A stretch of DNA of 64,000 nucleotides, taken from the NCBI RefSeq assembly GCF_022344005.1, contig NZ_CP092190.1, positions 620,001 through 684,000 on the forward strand, written 5' to 3'. Positions within the stretch are counted from its first letter, which is position 1. The number at the start of each line of letters is the position of its first letter. Made by a program: the position numbers and the translations under genes. Positions 20,627 to 33,174 of this stretch are shown here, piece by piece. Origin of the DNA: Deinococcus sp. KNUC1210 (lineage in GTDB: Bacteria; Deinococcota; Deinococci; Deinococcales; Deinococcaceae). A model generated the notes under the pieces. The model was not told the DNA's origin and ran no database searches. It was given only the letters and a program-made list of their open reading frames with translations.

Positions 20627-20632
20627 TAGACT
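20627..20632 (+). promoter_or_regulatory. -10 box of site-2 protease gene
   Basis: TAGACT ends 7 nt before ATG 20640. Confidence 0.5.
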
Positions 20633-20639
20633 GCCGGGC

Positions 20640-21257
20640 ATGGGTCTTCTTAGCCTGCTGTCCAGCAATCCGGCCGCTTTCGTCATCATTGCCGTTGCGC
20701 TGATCCTTTCACTCACCGTCCACGAGTTCGCCCATGCCTTCGTCGCCGACCGTCTGGGCGATCCCACCCCGCGCCGCGCCGGACGAGTGACACTCAATCC
20801 GCTGGCCCACCTCGACCCGTTCGGTGCTCTCCTGCTGCTGGTTGCGGGCTTCGGCTTCGCAAAGCCGGTGCCGATCAATCCGAACAATCTGGGCCGCTGG
20901 GGCAGCCTGTGGGTTTCGGCGGCTGGCCCGGTCAGCAACATCCTGATCGCCATTCTCGCCGCACTTCTTCTGAAATTCCTGCCGCACAGCAACCTCAGTG
21001 ACACCGTCCTGATCACGGTGCTGGGCATCAACATCGTACTGGCGATCTTCAATCTGCTGCCGATTCCCCTGCTCGACGGCAGCCGCATCCTGGCCGCCAT
21101 CTTTCCGCGCACGCTGGGCCGCGCCCTGATGGAATTCGAAATGCAGCCGTACAGCTTTATTCTGGTCATGGTCATCATCTATTTCGGGCGCAATCAGATA
21201 GGCGGCATCATCAACGGTGTCGAGAACTGGGTGCTGACGGTTTTCGGCATCGTCTGA
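20640..21257 (+). CDS. Site-2 protease family (M50) membrane metalloprotease
   Basis: 205 residues. HEFAH at 28-32 inside the first long helix binds zinc; [11 protein letters not shown] is the M50 conserved segment, and [13 protein letters not shown] carries the third zinc ligand (Asp) of the N-x-x-P-x-P-x-L-D-G motif. No PDZ or CBS domain is present, which puts it in the minimal (group 3-like) class. It cuts within or next to the membrane; targets unknown. It follows an inactive paralogue. Confidence 0.9.
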   Translation: MGLLSLLSSNPAAFVIIAVALILSLTVHEFAHAFVADRLGDPTPRRAGRVTLNPLAHLDPFGALLLLVAGFGFAKPVPINPNNLGRWGSLWVSAAGPVSNILIAILAALLLKFLPHSNLSDTVLITVLGINIVLAIFNLLPIPLLDGSRILAAIFPRTLGRALMEFEMQPYSFILVMVIIYFGRNQIGGIINGVENWVLTVFGIV

Positions 21258-21290
21258 CAGCGCGGTTGGACGGCAACACCTATCTGCCCG

Positions 21291-21341
21291 GGAAGCAAGA
21301 GGGCGGGCCAGTCAAAGTCACTGGCCCGCCCTCTTGCTTCC
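21291..21341. terminator. Very strong bidirectional terminator
   Basis: A perfect 22-bp stem (21291-21312 with 21320-21341) around the 7-nt loop CAAAGTC, between the convergent protease and TrhA-like genes. The run after the stem is C/T-rich on the plus strand (CTCTTCCC). Confidence 0.85.
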
Positions 21342-21350
21342 TCTTCCCTG

Positions 21351-22028
21351 TTACCTCAGCGTGAACATCATGGCGACGTGTGCGCCGGTCCCGCCCAGCA
21401 CAAACAGGTGCCAGATCTCGTGAAAGCCCCAGTTGCGCGGAAAGCTGCGCCCACCTGCAAACGGACTCCAGCGTTTGGTGGCATACACCACCGCGCCCAG
21501 CGTATACAGTGCGCCGCCCACCCCCAGCCACACCATCGCGGCGGTGGGCAGCGTGCGGGCCAGCTGCGGTACGAAGGCCAGCGCCATCCAGCCCATGCCC
21601 ACATACAGCAGCGTGCTGATCCAGCGTGGCAGCCGCATGGTCAGCATTTTCAGCAGGATGCCGCTGATGGCGATGCCCCAGATCACCCACAGCACCACGC
21701 TCTGCCACACCCCGCTCAGCCCCAGGTAGGCGAGCGGGGTGTAACTTCCGGCGATCAGCAAAAAGATGGCGCTGTGGTCGAGTTTCCTGAGCCACAGCAT
21801 CGCCCGCTCGTTGACCCGCAGGCTGTGATATGTCGCAGACGAGGCATACAGCGCCGCCATACTCACCCCGAAGACGACAAAGGGCCACAGCGGCAGATGG
21901 TGCGCGTGTGCCCACACCAGCAGGCCCCCCAGCACCGGAAACGCCAGCAGCGCTCCGGCCCAGTGCGTCAGGCTGTTGACCGGTTCACGGAGGCGGGCAG
22001 GAAAGTGGCGAAGCCGTAGGCGCGTCAT
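21351..22028 (-). CDS. Hemolysin III / TrhA (PAQR) family membrane protein
   Basis: 225 residues with seven predicted helices. Conserved family residues are visible: [15 protein letters not shown] near the start, [25 protein letters not shown] and [12 protein letters not shown] near the end, giving the His/Asp metal site of PAQR proteins. TrhA homologues influence membrane fluidity; the old hemolysin name is not functional evidence. It ends about 10 bp from the strong terminator. Confidence 0.9.
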   Translation of the reverse strand: MTRLRLRHFPARLREPVNSLTHWAGALLAFPVLGGLLVWAHAHHLPLWPFVVFGVSMAALYASSATYHSLRVNERAMLWLRKLDHSAIFLLIAGSYTPLAYLGLSGVWQSVVLWVIWGIAISGILLKMLTMRLPRWISTLLYVGMGWMALAFVPQLARTLPTAAMVWLGVGGALYTLGAVVYATKRWSPFAGGRSFPRNWGFHEIWHLFVLGGTGAHVAMMFTLR

Positions 22029-22034
22029 GCTTTC

Positions 22035-22040
22035 AGTGTA
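22035..22040 (-). promoter_or_regulatory. -10 box of TrhA-like gene
   Basis: TACACT on the minus strand, 6 nt from ATG 22028. Confidence 0.55.
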
Positions 22041-22129
22041 CGCCTCTGCGCGAGAGAAAGTGACAGGTTGTCAGAAAGCTTGTCGCCTGTGGAAAAGACC
22101 CTGACTTCTGGCCGCTTTCAGACAGAAGG

Positions 22130-23662
<1,533 letters not shown>

Positions 23663-23798
23663 TCAGCGGCCCTGCCGACCGCACCCGATGAGCGCCAGCA
23701 TAGCAGGGGGACCGCGTCTGCCTGGAAACCCACACGACACTCGGCCTCAGCGCCACGTCTGGAGAGGCAGCGGAAACCACACCGTGAGCCCGCCAGAC

Positions 23799-23827
23799 TT
23801 GCACACGCTCAGAACACGTGGTACTCT
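23799..23827 (+). promoter_or_regulatory. Promoter of tRNA-Ala
   Basis: -35 TTGCAC (23799-23804), 17-bp spacer, -10 TACTCT (23822-23827), 43 bp upstream of the tRNA. Confidence 0.7.
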
Positions 23828-23870
23828 CCTGTTCGCCTGATCAAGCCACCCGGCCACAGGCGCAGTACAT

Positions 23871-23946
<76 letters not shown>

Positions 23947-23956
23947 AATCAAATTT

Positions 23957-23980
23957 GCCCGCCCCGCGCGGGCTTTTTTT
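23957..23980 (+). terminator. Terminator of tRNA-Ala
   Basis: GCCCGC pairs with GCGGGC (23957-23973), followed by seven T (23974-23980). Confidence 0.9.
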
Positions 23981-24050
23981 ATTGCCTGTTCAGACGAAGC
24001 ACCCGCGATCAAGAAGCTAGAGAATCAGACGGCGTCAAGGTCAACCAAAA

Positions 24051-24081
24051 GAAAAGAGGAACCTTTCGGCTCCCCTCTTCC
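24051..24081 (-). terminator. Terminator of the DEAD-box helicase gene
   Basis: On the minus strand AGAGGGGAGCC-GAAA-GGTTCCTCT forms a GNRA-capped hairpin followed by TTTTCTTTT, about 40 bp past the helicase stop. Confidence 0.8.
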
Positions 24082-24120
24082 CTGCTTCATTTCGATGCTC
24101 GATCAACTTCTCCCGCTGAT

Positions 24121-25896
24121 TTAGCGGCGACGCTCGTCGTCACGCGGACGGAACTCGCGGTCGCTGAAATCGCTGCGCGGGCGGCTGCTGCCACCGTCAC
24201 GCCCGCCTTCGCGGCTCCCGTTGCCACCGAAGCGCCCACGTCCACCCTGACCGCCGCCCTGATTGCCGTAGCTGCGCCCGCCCTGGTATCCGCCCCGGCT
24301 GCCGCCGTCACGGCTGCCAAAGCTGCGGCTGCCTTCGCGCTCACGCGGCTCCTGCAGTTCGGGGAGTTCGTCGGGAATGGTCACGGTCACTTCACCGTCG
24401 AGCGGCGACAGCTTCAGCAGCTTCTGGGCGACCTCGGTCGGCACGTCGGCCACGGCACCGATGCCGTTGGTGGTCAGGCGCACCTTGCCCAGCAGACGGC
24501 TCTCGATGTTGGTGCTACGAGAGATCAGGGCCACAGCACGCGGCACGCCCATGCGTCCGCCTTCCAGCATCACGGCCACGACGTTCTCTTCACCACTCAA
24601 CAGGCTGACGCTGCGGGTGGGCTGCGTCGCACCGTTGATGCGGGCCAGAGCACGCGACAGCGCCTCGATCCCCAGCTCGCTGAACAGGCGCTCGGCCTCG
24701 GTCCGGAACGGCTCGGCAAACTCGGTACCGACGGCCCGGACTTCATTGGCTGCGGTCTGTGCTCCGGCCTCGCGCACTTCTTTGGCGGTGGGGTGAGCAC
24801 GTTCCTTGAAGTGAACGCCCGTCGCGTGTTCGAGGTTCCGCAGTTCACGCTGCTCGCGGTCACCGAAGAGCACGATGGCAGTGCCGGTGCGGCCAGCGCG
24901 GCCGGTACGGCCCGAACGGTGCACGTAGCTCTCGGGGTCCTGCGGCAGGTGGTACTGCACCACCAGATCGACCTCGGGAATGTCCAGACCGCGTGCCGCC
25001 ACGTCGGTGGCGACCAGCACGCGCACCCGGCCACTGCGGAAGGCTCCCAGAGCGCGTTCACGCTGGCTCTGGGCCAGGTCGCCGTGCAGCGCCTCGGCCT
25101 CGATGCCGCGGTGGATCAGTTCGAGGGCCAGTTCGTCGACCTCGCGCTTGGTGCGGGTGAAGATGATGGCCCGCTCCGGGTTGTAGACCGTCAGCAGGTC
25201 GGCCAGCAGGCGGGTACGGGTGCGCCCGGCGCGAATCTTGAGGTGCTCGACGCTGGTGGCGGCCTGCATCCGGCTGTCACCGACCAGATCGACGGTCAGC
25301 GGGTTGTCGAGGTAGTTACGGGCGATGCGGGCCAGTCCATCGGGGATGGTGGCGCTGAAGAGCATCGTCTGGCGCTCCTTGGGGGTGCTCGACAGGATGC
25401 TCTCGATGGCGTCGGCAAAGCCCACGCTCAGCATCTCGTCGGCCTCGTCGAGCACCGCGAACTGCACATTCTCCAGCGACAGGTTGCCGCGCTCGATGTG
25501 ATCCATGATGCGTCCGGGCGTACCGACCACCACGTCAACGCCGCGCTGAAGAGCCTTCTCCTGCGGGCCATATGCAGCGCCGCCGTAGATGGTGAGGGTT
25601 TCGATGGCGGGGCCGCTCTTCGAGAACTCTTCTGAAACCTGCTTGGCAAGCTCGCGGGTCGGGGCCATGACGATGGCACGCGGCAGACGACCACGGTCAC
25701 GGCTGGGCGTCAGCTTGCTGAGGATCGGCAGGGCAAAGGCGAGCGTCTTGCCGGTGCCGGTCCGGGCGCGTCCGATCAGGTCGCGGCCCTGGAGGGTGAA
25801 GGGGAGCGTCTGCTCCTGGATGGGAGACGCTTCGAGAATGCCGCGCTCGGCGAGCAAAGCGGCCAGTTCTGGGCTAACCAGTTCAGTAAACTGCAT
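24121..25896 (-). CDS. DEAD-box RNA helicase with RGG-rich tail
   Basis: 591 residues. Motifs in order: Q motif (GILEASPIQEQTLPF), RTGTGKT (I), PTRELAKQ (Ia), GTPGR (Ib), LDEADEM (II), SATIP (III), IIFTRTKREVDEL (IV), VLVATDVAARGLDIPEVD (V) and HRSGRTGRAG (VI). A DbpA-like RNA-binding domain lies near 430-505, then an Arg/Gly/Ser-rich tail (GGSRGGYQGG repeats). It probably remodels rRNA or mRNA, as CsdA/DeaD proteins do. An upstream TATACT near 26097-26092 would give a 5' leader of roughly 190 nt, as seen for cold-shock helicases. AAAGGA lies before the ATG. Confidence 0.92.
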   Translation of the reverse strand: MQFTELVSPELAALLAERGILEASPIQEQTLPFTLQGRDLIGRARTGTGKTLAFALPILSKLTPSRDRGRLPRAIVMAPTRELAKQVSEEFSKSGPAIETLTIYGGAAYGPQEKALQRGVDVVVGTPGRIMDHIERGNLSLENVQFAVLDEADEMLSVGFADAIESILSSTPKERQTMLFSATIPDGLARIARNYLDNPLTVDLVGDSRMQAATSVEHLKIRAGRTRTRLLADLLTVYNPERAIIFTRTKREVDELALELIHRGIEAEALHGDLAQSQRERALGAFRSGRVRVLVATDVAARGLDIPEVDLVVQYHLPQDPESYVHRSGRTGRAGRTGTAIVLFGDREQRELRNLEHATGVHFKERAHPTAKEVREAGAQTAANEVRAVGTEFAEPFRTEAERLFSELGIEALSRALARINGATQPTRSVSLLSGEENVVAVMLEGGRMGVPRAVALISRSTNIESRLLGKVRLTTNGIGAVADVPTEVAQKLLKLSPLDGEVTVTIPDELPELQEPREREGSRSFGSRDGGSRGGYQGGRSYGNQGGGQGGRGRFGGNGSREGGRDGGSSRPRSDFSDREFRPRDDERRR

Positions 25897-26212
25897 GTGA
25901 TGTCCTTTCCGGGGGTACGTCCGGCGAACACCACGCTGCCTGACTCACCGCTGCTCTCACATCTCAGTTGCACCTAATGACGAGTTGCACTGACGTGACG
26001 AAGAGCCGAACTTCCCCAAGTCGCGCCGGCGATCAGCGGGCGCGTTGGTTACGCGGCCTGAAATTCTTCCTGGCCGACAACAGTTATAGAGTATACACGG
26101 ACTTCAGCGGAAGTGCTAGCACCCAGGCACGGGCACTTCAGTCCACGCCGCATCAACCCGCCCGCAGACAGGCACTTCCCACCCCAGTCAGGCGAAAGAG
26201 TTCAGACGCGAC
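25897..26212 (-). other. Long leader/intergenic region upstream of the helicase gene
   Basis: No convincing ORF. On the minus strand TATACT and TATAAC (about 26097-26086) are candidate -10 boxes, implying a leader of about 190 nt. AGTTGCAC occurs twice (25966-25973 and 25983-25990). I cannot assign a known RNA family. Confidence 0.35.
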
Positions 26213-26254
26213 ACCACAGAAAACAGGTGACCGTGCCGAGCGGGTCGCCTGTTT
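26213..26254 (-). terminator. Terminator of HxlR-family gene
   Basis: AAACAGGTGACC (26221-26232) pairs with GGTCGCCTGTTT (26243-26254) with one G-T pair. On the minus strand the hairpin is followed by a T-rich run. Confidence 0.65.
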
Positions 26255-26278
26255 GGGATAGAAGGAAAGATATATGGT

Positions 26279-26647
26279 TTACTGTGCCAGCATTTCCAGC
26301 GGTTCGCTGGCTGTTGCAGCCGGGTCGTGCAGGTGGGCACGTGCCCAGGCGTCGATGGCGTCGATGACCGACTGCAGTTCGCGCCCGGCTTCGGTGAGGC
26401 TGTAGATGCTGCGGGCGAGCTTGCCCGTCACCTCGGCGTCGGTGGCTTTGCTGATGATCCCCAGCAGTTCGAGCTGCTCCAGGCGCTGCGTGAGGGTGGC
26501 GCTGTTGCAACCACCGACCAGACGTGACAGTTCATTGAAGCCCCGGTCTCCGGTCAGCAGCGCCCGCACGATGTGCAGCACCCACTTCTCCTGCAACACC
26601 CCGATAGCCTGGTAAACCGGGCAGAACGTGGCGCCATGTTGATTCAT
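26279..26647 (-). CDS. HxlR-family transcriptional regulator
   Basis: 122 residues. C-P-V-Y near the N-terminus ([20 protein letters not shown]) and the winged helix [35 protein letters not shown] are characteristic of HxlR/MarR-like repressors; Cys9 is the position often used for redox or electrophile sensing in this family (YodB, HypR). It is divergent from a nitroreductase 87 bp away, the arrangement seen for HypR/YodB controlling nitroreductases, so it likely regulates that gene and itself. Confidence 0.88.
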   Translation of the reverse strand: MNQHGATFCPVYQAIGVLQEKWVLHIVRALLTGDRGFNELSRLVGGCNSATLTQRLEQLELLGIISKATDAEVTGKLARSIYSLTEAGRELQSVIDAIDAWARAHLHDPAATASEPLEMLAQ

Positions 26648-26653
26648 GCGTTC

Positions 26654-26659
26654 AGTATA
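26654..26659 (-). promoter_or_regulatory. -10 box of HxlR-family gene
   Basis: TATACT on the minus strand, 6 nt from ATG 26647. Confidence 0.6.
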
Positions 26660-26682
26660 GAACCTTCAATCGGAGGAATTCT

Positions 26683-26702
26683 AGTACTTGTCACAGTGCT
26701 TG
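26683..26702. promoter_or_regulatory. Direct repeat, candidate HxlR operator
   Basis: AGTACTTG (26683-26690) and AGTGCTTG (26695-26702) are 12 bp apart and overlap the -35 element of the nitroreductase promoter, where repressor binding would block transcription. Confidence 0.4.
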
Positions 26703-26728
26703 ACTTTTTAAATCACTTGATCTAACCT
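26700..26728 (+). promoter_or_regulatory. Nitroreductase promoter
   Basis: -35 TTGACT (26700-26705), 17-bp spacer, -10 TAACCT (26723-26728), 6 nt from ATG 26735. One of the clearest promoters in the window. Confidence 0.75.
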
Positions 26729-26734
26729 TTCCCC

Positions 26735-27355
26735 ATGACCGCAACCACCACCAAAGCCCTGACCGTTCAGGAAGCCATTGAAACCCGCCGCAGCATTCGC
26801 AAGTTCGTTCAGGAGCCGATGGACCAGAACGACCTGCGTGAGATTCTGGAGCTGGCAGGCCTCGCGCCCAGCGCCTGGAATGCCCAGACCTGGCGCTTCG
26901 CCGTCGTGCAGACCCCCGAGGTCAAGGCCAAGCTGCAGGAAGCCGCCTACGGCCAGCCCCAGATCGGCAACGCGCCCGCCGTCATCGTGGTTTACAGCGA
27001 CATGGAAGACACCCTGGCCAACGTGGAAGAGACCGCGCACCCCGGCATGGGCGACGCCGGACGCACCGGCCAGCGCACCACCTTCGACAATGCGTTCGGC
27101 GCTCAGCCGGTCGCGCAGCGCGGCGCTTGGGGCCTGACGCAGGCCAACATCGCCTTCGGCTTCCTGATGCTGGCCGCACGCGGCAAGGGCTACGACACCG
27201 TCCCGATGCTGGGATTCCAGCCCGACAAGGTGCGCGAGCTGCTGGGCCTGCCCGAGCACGTCCAGTTCGCGGGCCTGCTGCCCATCGGCAAGCGTGCCGA
27301 GGAAGGCTTCCCGCATCACCGCCACAACATCGACCGCGTCACCAAGTTCTACTGA
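26735..27355 (+). CDS. Nitroreductase family flavoprotein
   Basis: 206 residues. [15 protein letters not shown] (FMN phosphate-binding Arg cluster), [16 protein letters not shown] and [25 protein letters not shown] are the NfsB/Frm2-type motifs, and [11 protein letters not shown] sits near the C-terminus. It is an FMN-dependent NAD(P)H oxidoreductase acting on nitro compounds, quinones or similar electrophiles. Divergent HxlR regulator upstream; own terminator downstream. Confidence 0.9.
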   Translation: MTATTTKALTVQEAIETRRSIRKFVQEPMDQNDLREILELAGLAPSAWNAQTWRFAVVQTPEVKAKLQEAAYGQPQIGNAPAVIVVYSDMEDTLANVEETAHPGMGDAGRTGQRTTFDNAFGAQPVAQRGAWGLTQANIAFGFLMLAARGKGYDTVPMLGFQPDKVRELLGLPEHVQFAGLLPIGKRAEEGFPHHRHNIDRVTKFY

Positions 27356-27373
27356 ATTCAGCCAGCACGTCAA

Positions 27374-27410
27374 CAGCGGCCCGGAAGAAATTCCTGGGCC
27401 GCTGTTTTTT
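27374..27410 (+). terminator. Terminator of nitroreductase gene
   Basis: CAGCGGCCC-GGAA-GAAA-TTCC-T-GGGCCGCTG (27374-27404), then six T (27405-27410). Confidence 0.9.
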
Positions 27411-27421
27411 GCGGCGTTCCG

Positions 27422-28450
27422 TTACGGCAGCCGCACCGCCTCCGGCCCGAAGTCGGCGAGCACCCGGTTTTTTCCTTCTGCCTTGGCACGGTACATCAGC
27501 GCATCGGCGCGTGCGATGGCCGTTGCCTGGGTGTCTCCTGACTGTAAACTGGTGGCTCCGATGCTGACCGTGATGTGCTGGCCCGCCACATCGAGCGCCG
27601 CGACACCCGCACGGACGCGGTGCAGATCGCTCAGCAGCGCGGTTCCGTCTTCGGCCAGCATCAGAAATTCCTCGCCGCCCCAGCGCCCGATCAGCGATGT
27701 GGGGGCCACTTCTTTCATGGTCTGCGCCACGCCCTGCAACACCTGATCACCGACGTTGTGACCCTGCTGATCGTTGATGCGTTTGAAGTCGTCGATATCG
27801 AGCAGCGCCAGACACATGGGCCGCTGCGCCGACAGAGCGTATTCCAGAGAAGCGTAGAGCGCGTGCCGATTGGCAATCTGGGTCAGCGAGTCGGTGTAGG
27901 CCAGCCTTTCAATCGTCTGGGCATACGTCAGGACGGCGGCGTGTCGGTACTGGTACACACTCAGCATCACCAGCAGGATCAGGGCAATCACCACCACGAG
28001 TTCGACGTACAGCTCTATCCCCAGCTTGTCCGACCCCAGAAACCGCACGACCAGCACTATCGTCAGGACCAGATGCACCACATACATCCCCACGATCATG
28101 GCGATGGCCGGTCGCCACTCGAAAACGATCAGCAGGATCGAGGCCGCCAGCAGCACCACCGGAGCCAGAAACTGCAGATAGATCGGCTGAAAATCGCCCG
28201 GAGAGAGCAACCCCACGTGCACCATCAGGACATAGATAATGCAGGTCCACCCGGCAATCGTCTCCACAACGCGAAACTGGTTGCGGCGTAACAGGTACAG
28301 ACACAGAATGCAGGCGCCGACCGTGAAAGGCTGGGTGAAGTTCAGAAAGTGCAGGATCAGGGTATCTCTGGAACCGTACCAGCTTAACGACAGCCCAACG
28401 ATGATAGCGAACAGGACGATGTTGTAGATGCTGCGTTTTTCTGGATTCAC
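27422..28450 (-). CDS. Membrane diguanylate cyclase (GGDEF)
   Basis: 342 residues. About six transmembrane helices fill residues 10-166. A GGDEF domain follows: DSLTQIANRHAL, LLDIDDFKRINDQQGHNVGDQVL and the active-site GGEEF at 258-262. All substrate and metal residues look intact, so it should make cyclic di-GMP from two GTP. No RxxD inhibitory site is visible five residues before GGEEF (APTSLIGRW). The membrane part lacks a named sensor domain. Single gene. Confidence 0.9.
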   Translation of the reverse strand: MNPEKRSIYNIVLFAIIVGLSLSWYGSRDTLILHFLNFTQPFTVGACILCLYLLRRNQFRVVETIAGWTCIIYVLMVHVGLLSPGDFQPIYLQFLAPVVLLAASILLIVFEWRPAIAMIVGMYVVHLVLTIVLVVRFLGSDKLGIELYVELVVVIALILLVMLSVYQYRHAAVLTYAQTIERLAYTDSLTQIANRHALYASLEYALSAQRPMCLALLDIDDFKRINDQQGHNVGDQVLQGVAQTMKEVAPTSLIGRWGGEEFLMLAEDGTALLSDLHRVRAGVAALDVAGQHITVSIGATSLQSGDTQATAIARADALMYRAKAEGKNRVLADFGPEAVRLP

Positions 28451-28928
28451 GTCCCTCCTGGGCGTTTACTGGCAAGTCATTCGCCTCATCTTCGCCCGTC
28501 TGGACTGCTGAATGAGGACAAGATAGAGGCTGGCGGGCCGAAACAGCACACGGCTGAAGCGGCGACACAGAACGGCTCGCATCTTCTGCCGTTCTATCAA
28601 GGGAGGCCTCAACAATGCAGAGACGCTGGCGCGTAGTATTCAGGCCGAGATCTCAACAGGATGTCACAGCGCACAGCCGCCCCCATTGAATGAATACGGC
28701 CCCCCCGTACCCCCAGAGAAACAGAGCAACGGCGGCCCCCGACTGCAGCGTTCGAGCAGTTGTCAGAGCAATGGCGTGCCGTACTCGAAGTTGCTGACCA
28801 AGAACGAGTACCCACTCGCGAGGGAGGGGAGCGAGGGAAGTTCAGGACAAGTCTTCCCGGGAAGCGGGAGGAGAAGAAAGGCAGCATCGGCGTCCTTATT
28901 CCGACGAAACTTCATTTGGAGAAGTGCT
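28451..28928. other. Intergenic region of 478 bp with no assigned gene
   Basis: Contains several C or G runs and a palindrome CTTCCCGGGAAG near 28853. On the plus strand a frame from about 28694 to 28984 (around SEQWRAVLEVADQERVPTRE and [12 protein letters not shown]) looks faintly protein-like but has no good start and overlaps the permease gene. Also GGGAGG stands 8 nt before ATG 28615, which opens a 24-codon ORF. No call is possible; decayed gene or dispersed repeat are options. Confidence 0.3.
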
Positions 28929-29759
28929 TTAGGCCTCCCGCCGACCGCGCAGCGTCAGAGCGAGCAGGAAGGCCGCCGTATTGACCAGCACGATGGTCGG
29001 CCCCGCTGCCGTGTTCAGGAAATACGACAGATACAGCCCGAGCACACCACAGATCGCGCCCAGCACCGCTGCCATAACCACCATGCGCCGCAGACTGGGC
29101 GCAAACAGCCGGGCTGAAGCCGCCGAGGTGATGAGCAGCGACACGCTGAGCGTGGTTCCGACGAGCTGCACCGTCAGCACCACGACCAGCCCGACCAGAA
29201 TCAGCAGCAGGTTGTTCAGGCGGCGCACCGGCAGCCCCACCACCCTCGCCTCGGTGGGGTCGAAGCTCACCAGCAGCAGCTCTTTTTGCACCGCCCACAG
29301 CGTGAAGGCCACCACCAGCGTCACCGCCAGCGCTCCCCACAGATCGGCACTGGTCACGCCCAGCGGATTGCCGATCAGGAAGTTGGCGAGATCGGTGCTG
29401 TAGGTGGGAGCGCGGCTGAGCATCGTGACGCCCAGGGCGAACATCCCCACGAAGACGATCCCGATGGCGCTGTCCTGTTTCAGCCCGCTGCGCTGCGATA
29501 CGAAGCCGATCCCCAGCGCCGTGAAGATGGCTGCCACCACCGCGCCCAGCAGCAGATTGATATTGAGCAGAAACGCTCCCACGATGCCGGGCAGCACCGC
29601 GTGACTCATGGCGTCTCCGATATAGCTCAGGCCGCGCAGCACCACCCACACGCCCACCAGCGCACACAGCACGCTGACGGTGGTGACAGCGATGAGGGCG
29701 CGGACAAAAAACCCGAGGGTCAGCGGGTCGGCAAGCGAATGAAGCAGGGCCTGGAGCAT
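28929..29759 (-). CDS. Metal ABC transporter permease (ZnuB/MntB type)
   Basis: 276 residues, eight or nine helices. [22 protein letters not shown] and the following G-x-x-x-G-A helix are typical of ABC-3 family permeases for Zn2+ or Mn2+ (ZnuB, MntB, SitC/D); [20 protein letters not shown] is the ATPase-coupling region. No ATPase or metal-binding lipoprotein gene lies in the window, so partners must be encoded elsewhere or the cassette is split. An inverted repeat overlaps the promoter region, suggesting metal-dependent repression. Confidence 0.88.
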   Translation of the reverse strand: MLQALLHSLADPLTLGFFVRALIAVTTVSVLCALVGVWVVLRGLSYIGDAMSHAVLPGIVGAFLLNINLLLGAVVAAIFTALGIGFVSQRSGLKQDSAIGIVFVGMFALGVTMLSRAPTYSTDLANFLIGNPLGVTSADLWGALAVTLVVAFTLWAVQKELLLVSFDPTEARVVGLPVRRLNNLLLILVGLVVVLTVQLVGTTLSVSLLITSAASARLFAPSLRRMVVMAAVLGAICGVLGLYLSYFLNTAAGPTIVLVNTAAFLLALTLRGRREA

Positions 29760-29767
29760 CAGGCCAT

Positions 29768-29797
29768 ACTGTAGGGCATTTGAGAAAGGAATCTCAA
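29768..29797 (-). promoter_or_regulatory. Permease promoter with inverted repeat
   Basis: TACAGT (29773-29768 on the minus strand) ends 8 nt before ATG 29759. Just upstream, TTGAGA-AAGGAA-TCTCAA (29780-29797) is a perfect 6-bp inverted repeat in AT-rich sequence, a candidate metalloregulator site (Fur/DtxR-type proteins bind such symmetrical sites). Confidence 0.45.
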
Positions 29798-29843
29798 TAG
29801 GCGACCCGTGTGACCGAGGGACCCGCCCTCTTCCCTGCCGCAG

Positions 29844-30089
29844 TCAGCGGTGGACCGGCTCGACCTGGCGCAGCGGCAACCGCACGAGTAGATGCACCAC
29901 ATATCTGAAGACATGAATACCGAAAAACGGCTTCCGTTCCACAATGGGATGCACCACGATGCGCTTACACAGGAGCAAGGGCGAGAGTGCTCTGGCGATT
30001 TCCTTTTCGATGTGTGTACTCAGGTTGCCGTCTCCAGACTCCTGGCCCACCAGAAACGGGAACCGGGCCTTACAGGAAAAGGGCGCCAT
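29844..30089 (-). CDS. Hypothetical protein, 81 aa
   Basis: MAPFSCKARFPFLVGQESGD, then LSTHIEKEIARALSP, LCKRIVVHPIVERKPFFG and VVHLLVRLPLRQVEPVHR. The middle is amphipathic helix, the end basic strands. Composition looks protein-like and the opposite strand frame is poorer. No clear ribosome site and no family recognised. It lies between the metal permease and the Rrf2 gene on the same strand. Confidence 0.45.
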   Translation of the reverse strand: MAPFSCKARFPFLVGQESGDGNLSTHIEKEIARALSPLLLCKRIVVHPIVERKPFFGIHVFRYVVHLLVRLPLRQVEPVHR

Positions 30090-30179
30090 CCATGCCCTGA
30101 GGATGGATGAAAGCCTATTCAGCCCGAGGACTCCTTGCAGCCGCGTCTCTGTACGGAAAAATGCCCGGAAACGCCTGTG

Positions 30180-30692
30180 TCAGACGTTGGGGCGCAGCAG
30201 GTGTTCGAGGCAGTGGGTGTAGCTCACGCCCTGCCGGGCATCGATCACCAGATCTTCGACGCTGAATTCCTGAAGGACTGCCAGCATCGCATCTCGCATG
30301 CGCTTGTAGACGGTGTTGCGGGCGTGGCAGCGGTCTTCCTCGACGCAGTGTTCACCCCAGTTCAGCGAAATGCACGACAGCGGGGCCACCGGGCCATCGA
30401 CCGCCCGCACCACCTCGCACAGGCTGATGAGGGCCGGTTTACGGGCCAGGGCGTACCCGCCGCCAATGCCCTTCTTGCTCTTGACCACGCCTTTGGCGGT
30501 CAGGGCCGCCAGAATCCGCACCAGATAAGGCCGCGCGATGCCGGTATGCTCGCTGATATCGTCGCTGGAGATCCAGCGTTCGGTTTGGCCGAGTCCAGGT
30601 TGACCCGCTGCCGGATGGCCGGGCGCCGTGAGCTGTGTACCCAGATAGCCCAGCGCCTGAAAGGCGTAGATGTCGGTGGTCGAAAGGCGCAT
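30180..30692 (-). CDS. Rrf2-family transcriptional regulator with three cysteines
   Basis: 170 residues from ATG 30692 ([18 protein letters not shown]), preceded by TAAACT 5 nt upstream. Winged helix with [31 protein letters not shown], then the wing [14 protein letters not shown]. Cys107, Cys116 and Cys122 (C-x8-C-x5-C) match the iron-sulfur ligand pattern of IscR/NsrR-type members, so it probably senses Fe-S status, iron, NO or oxidants. An insertion ([17 protein letters not shown]) lengthens the region before the recognition helix. Divergent from uvrD. Confidence 0.88.
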   Translation of the reverse strand: MRLSTTDIYAFQALGYLGTQLTAPGHPAAGQPGLGQTERWISSDDISEHTGIARPYLVRILAALTAKGVVKSKKGIGGGYALARKPALISLCEVVRAVDGPVAPLSCISLNWGEHCVEEDRCHARNTVYKRMRDAMLAVLQEFSVEDLVIDARQGVSYTHCLEHLLRPNV

Positions 30693-30697
30693 GACGC

Positions 30698-30703
30698 AGT
30701 TTA
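30698..30703 (-). promoter_or_regulatory. -10 box of Rrf2-family gene
   Basis: TAAACT on the minus strand, 5 nt from ATG 30692; supports this start over longer frames to 30830. Confidence 0.5.
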
Positions 30704-30775
30704 GCGCGAGCCGCAGCACCAACTGGAAGCGGGCACGCCTGCACGCCATTACGCCGGGAACATACCGACAGGCGC

Positions 30776-30781
30776 TAGAAT
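30776..30781 (+). promoter_or_regulatory. -10 box of leaderless uvrD promoter
   Basis: TAGAAT ends 6 nt before ATG 30788. Confidence 0.55.
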
Positions 30782-30787
30782 TGCAAA

Positions 30788-33034
<2,247 letters not shown>

Positions 33035-33158
33035 AGCTGCACAGCGAGCAAGGCGACGGAAGTGGCGAGCTGAACCGTGGCAGGAGCAGCGGCAGGTCAG
33101 GAATTCTCGCGCCCGCGTGATTGTCTGGCCCGCCGTGCGTCTGCGCCGCTGCACTTGC

Positions 33159-33164
33159 TAGAAT
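33159..33164 (+). promoter_or_regulatory. -10 box of metH-metF transcript
   Basis: TAGAAT about 10 bp before the first base likely transcribed, just upstream of the SAM riboswitch. No good -35 is visible. Confidence 0.4.
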
Positions 33165-33174
33165 GCGGGCGTTC

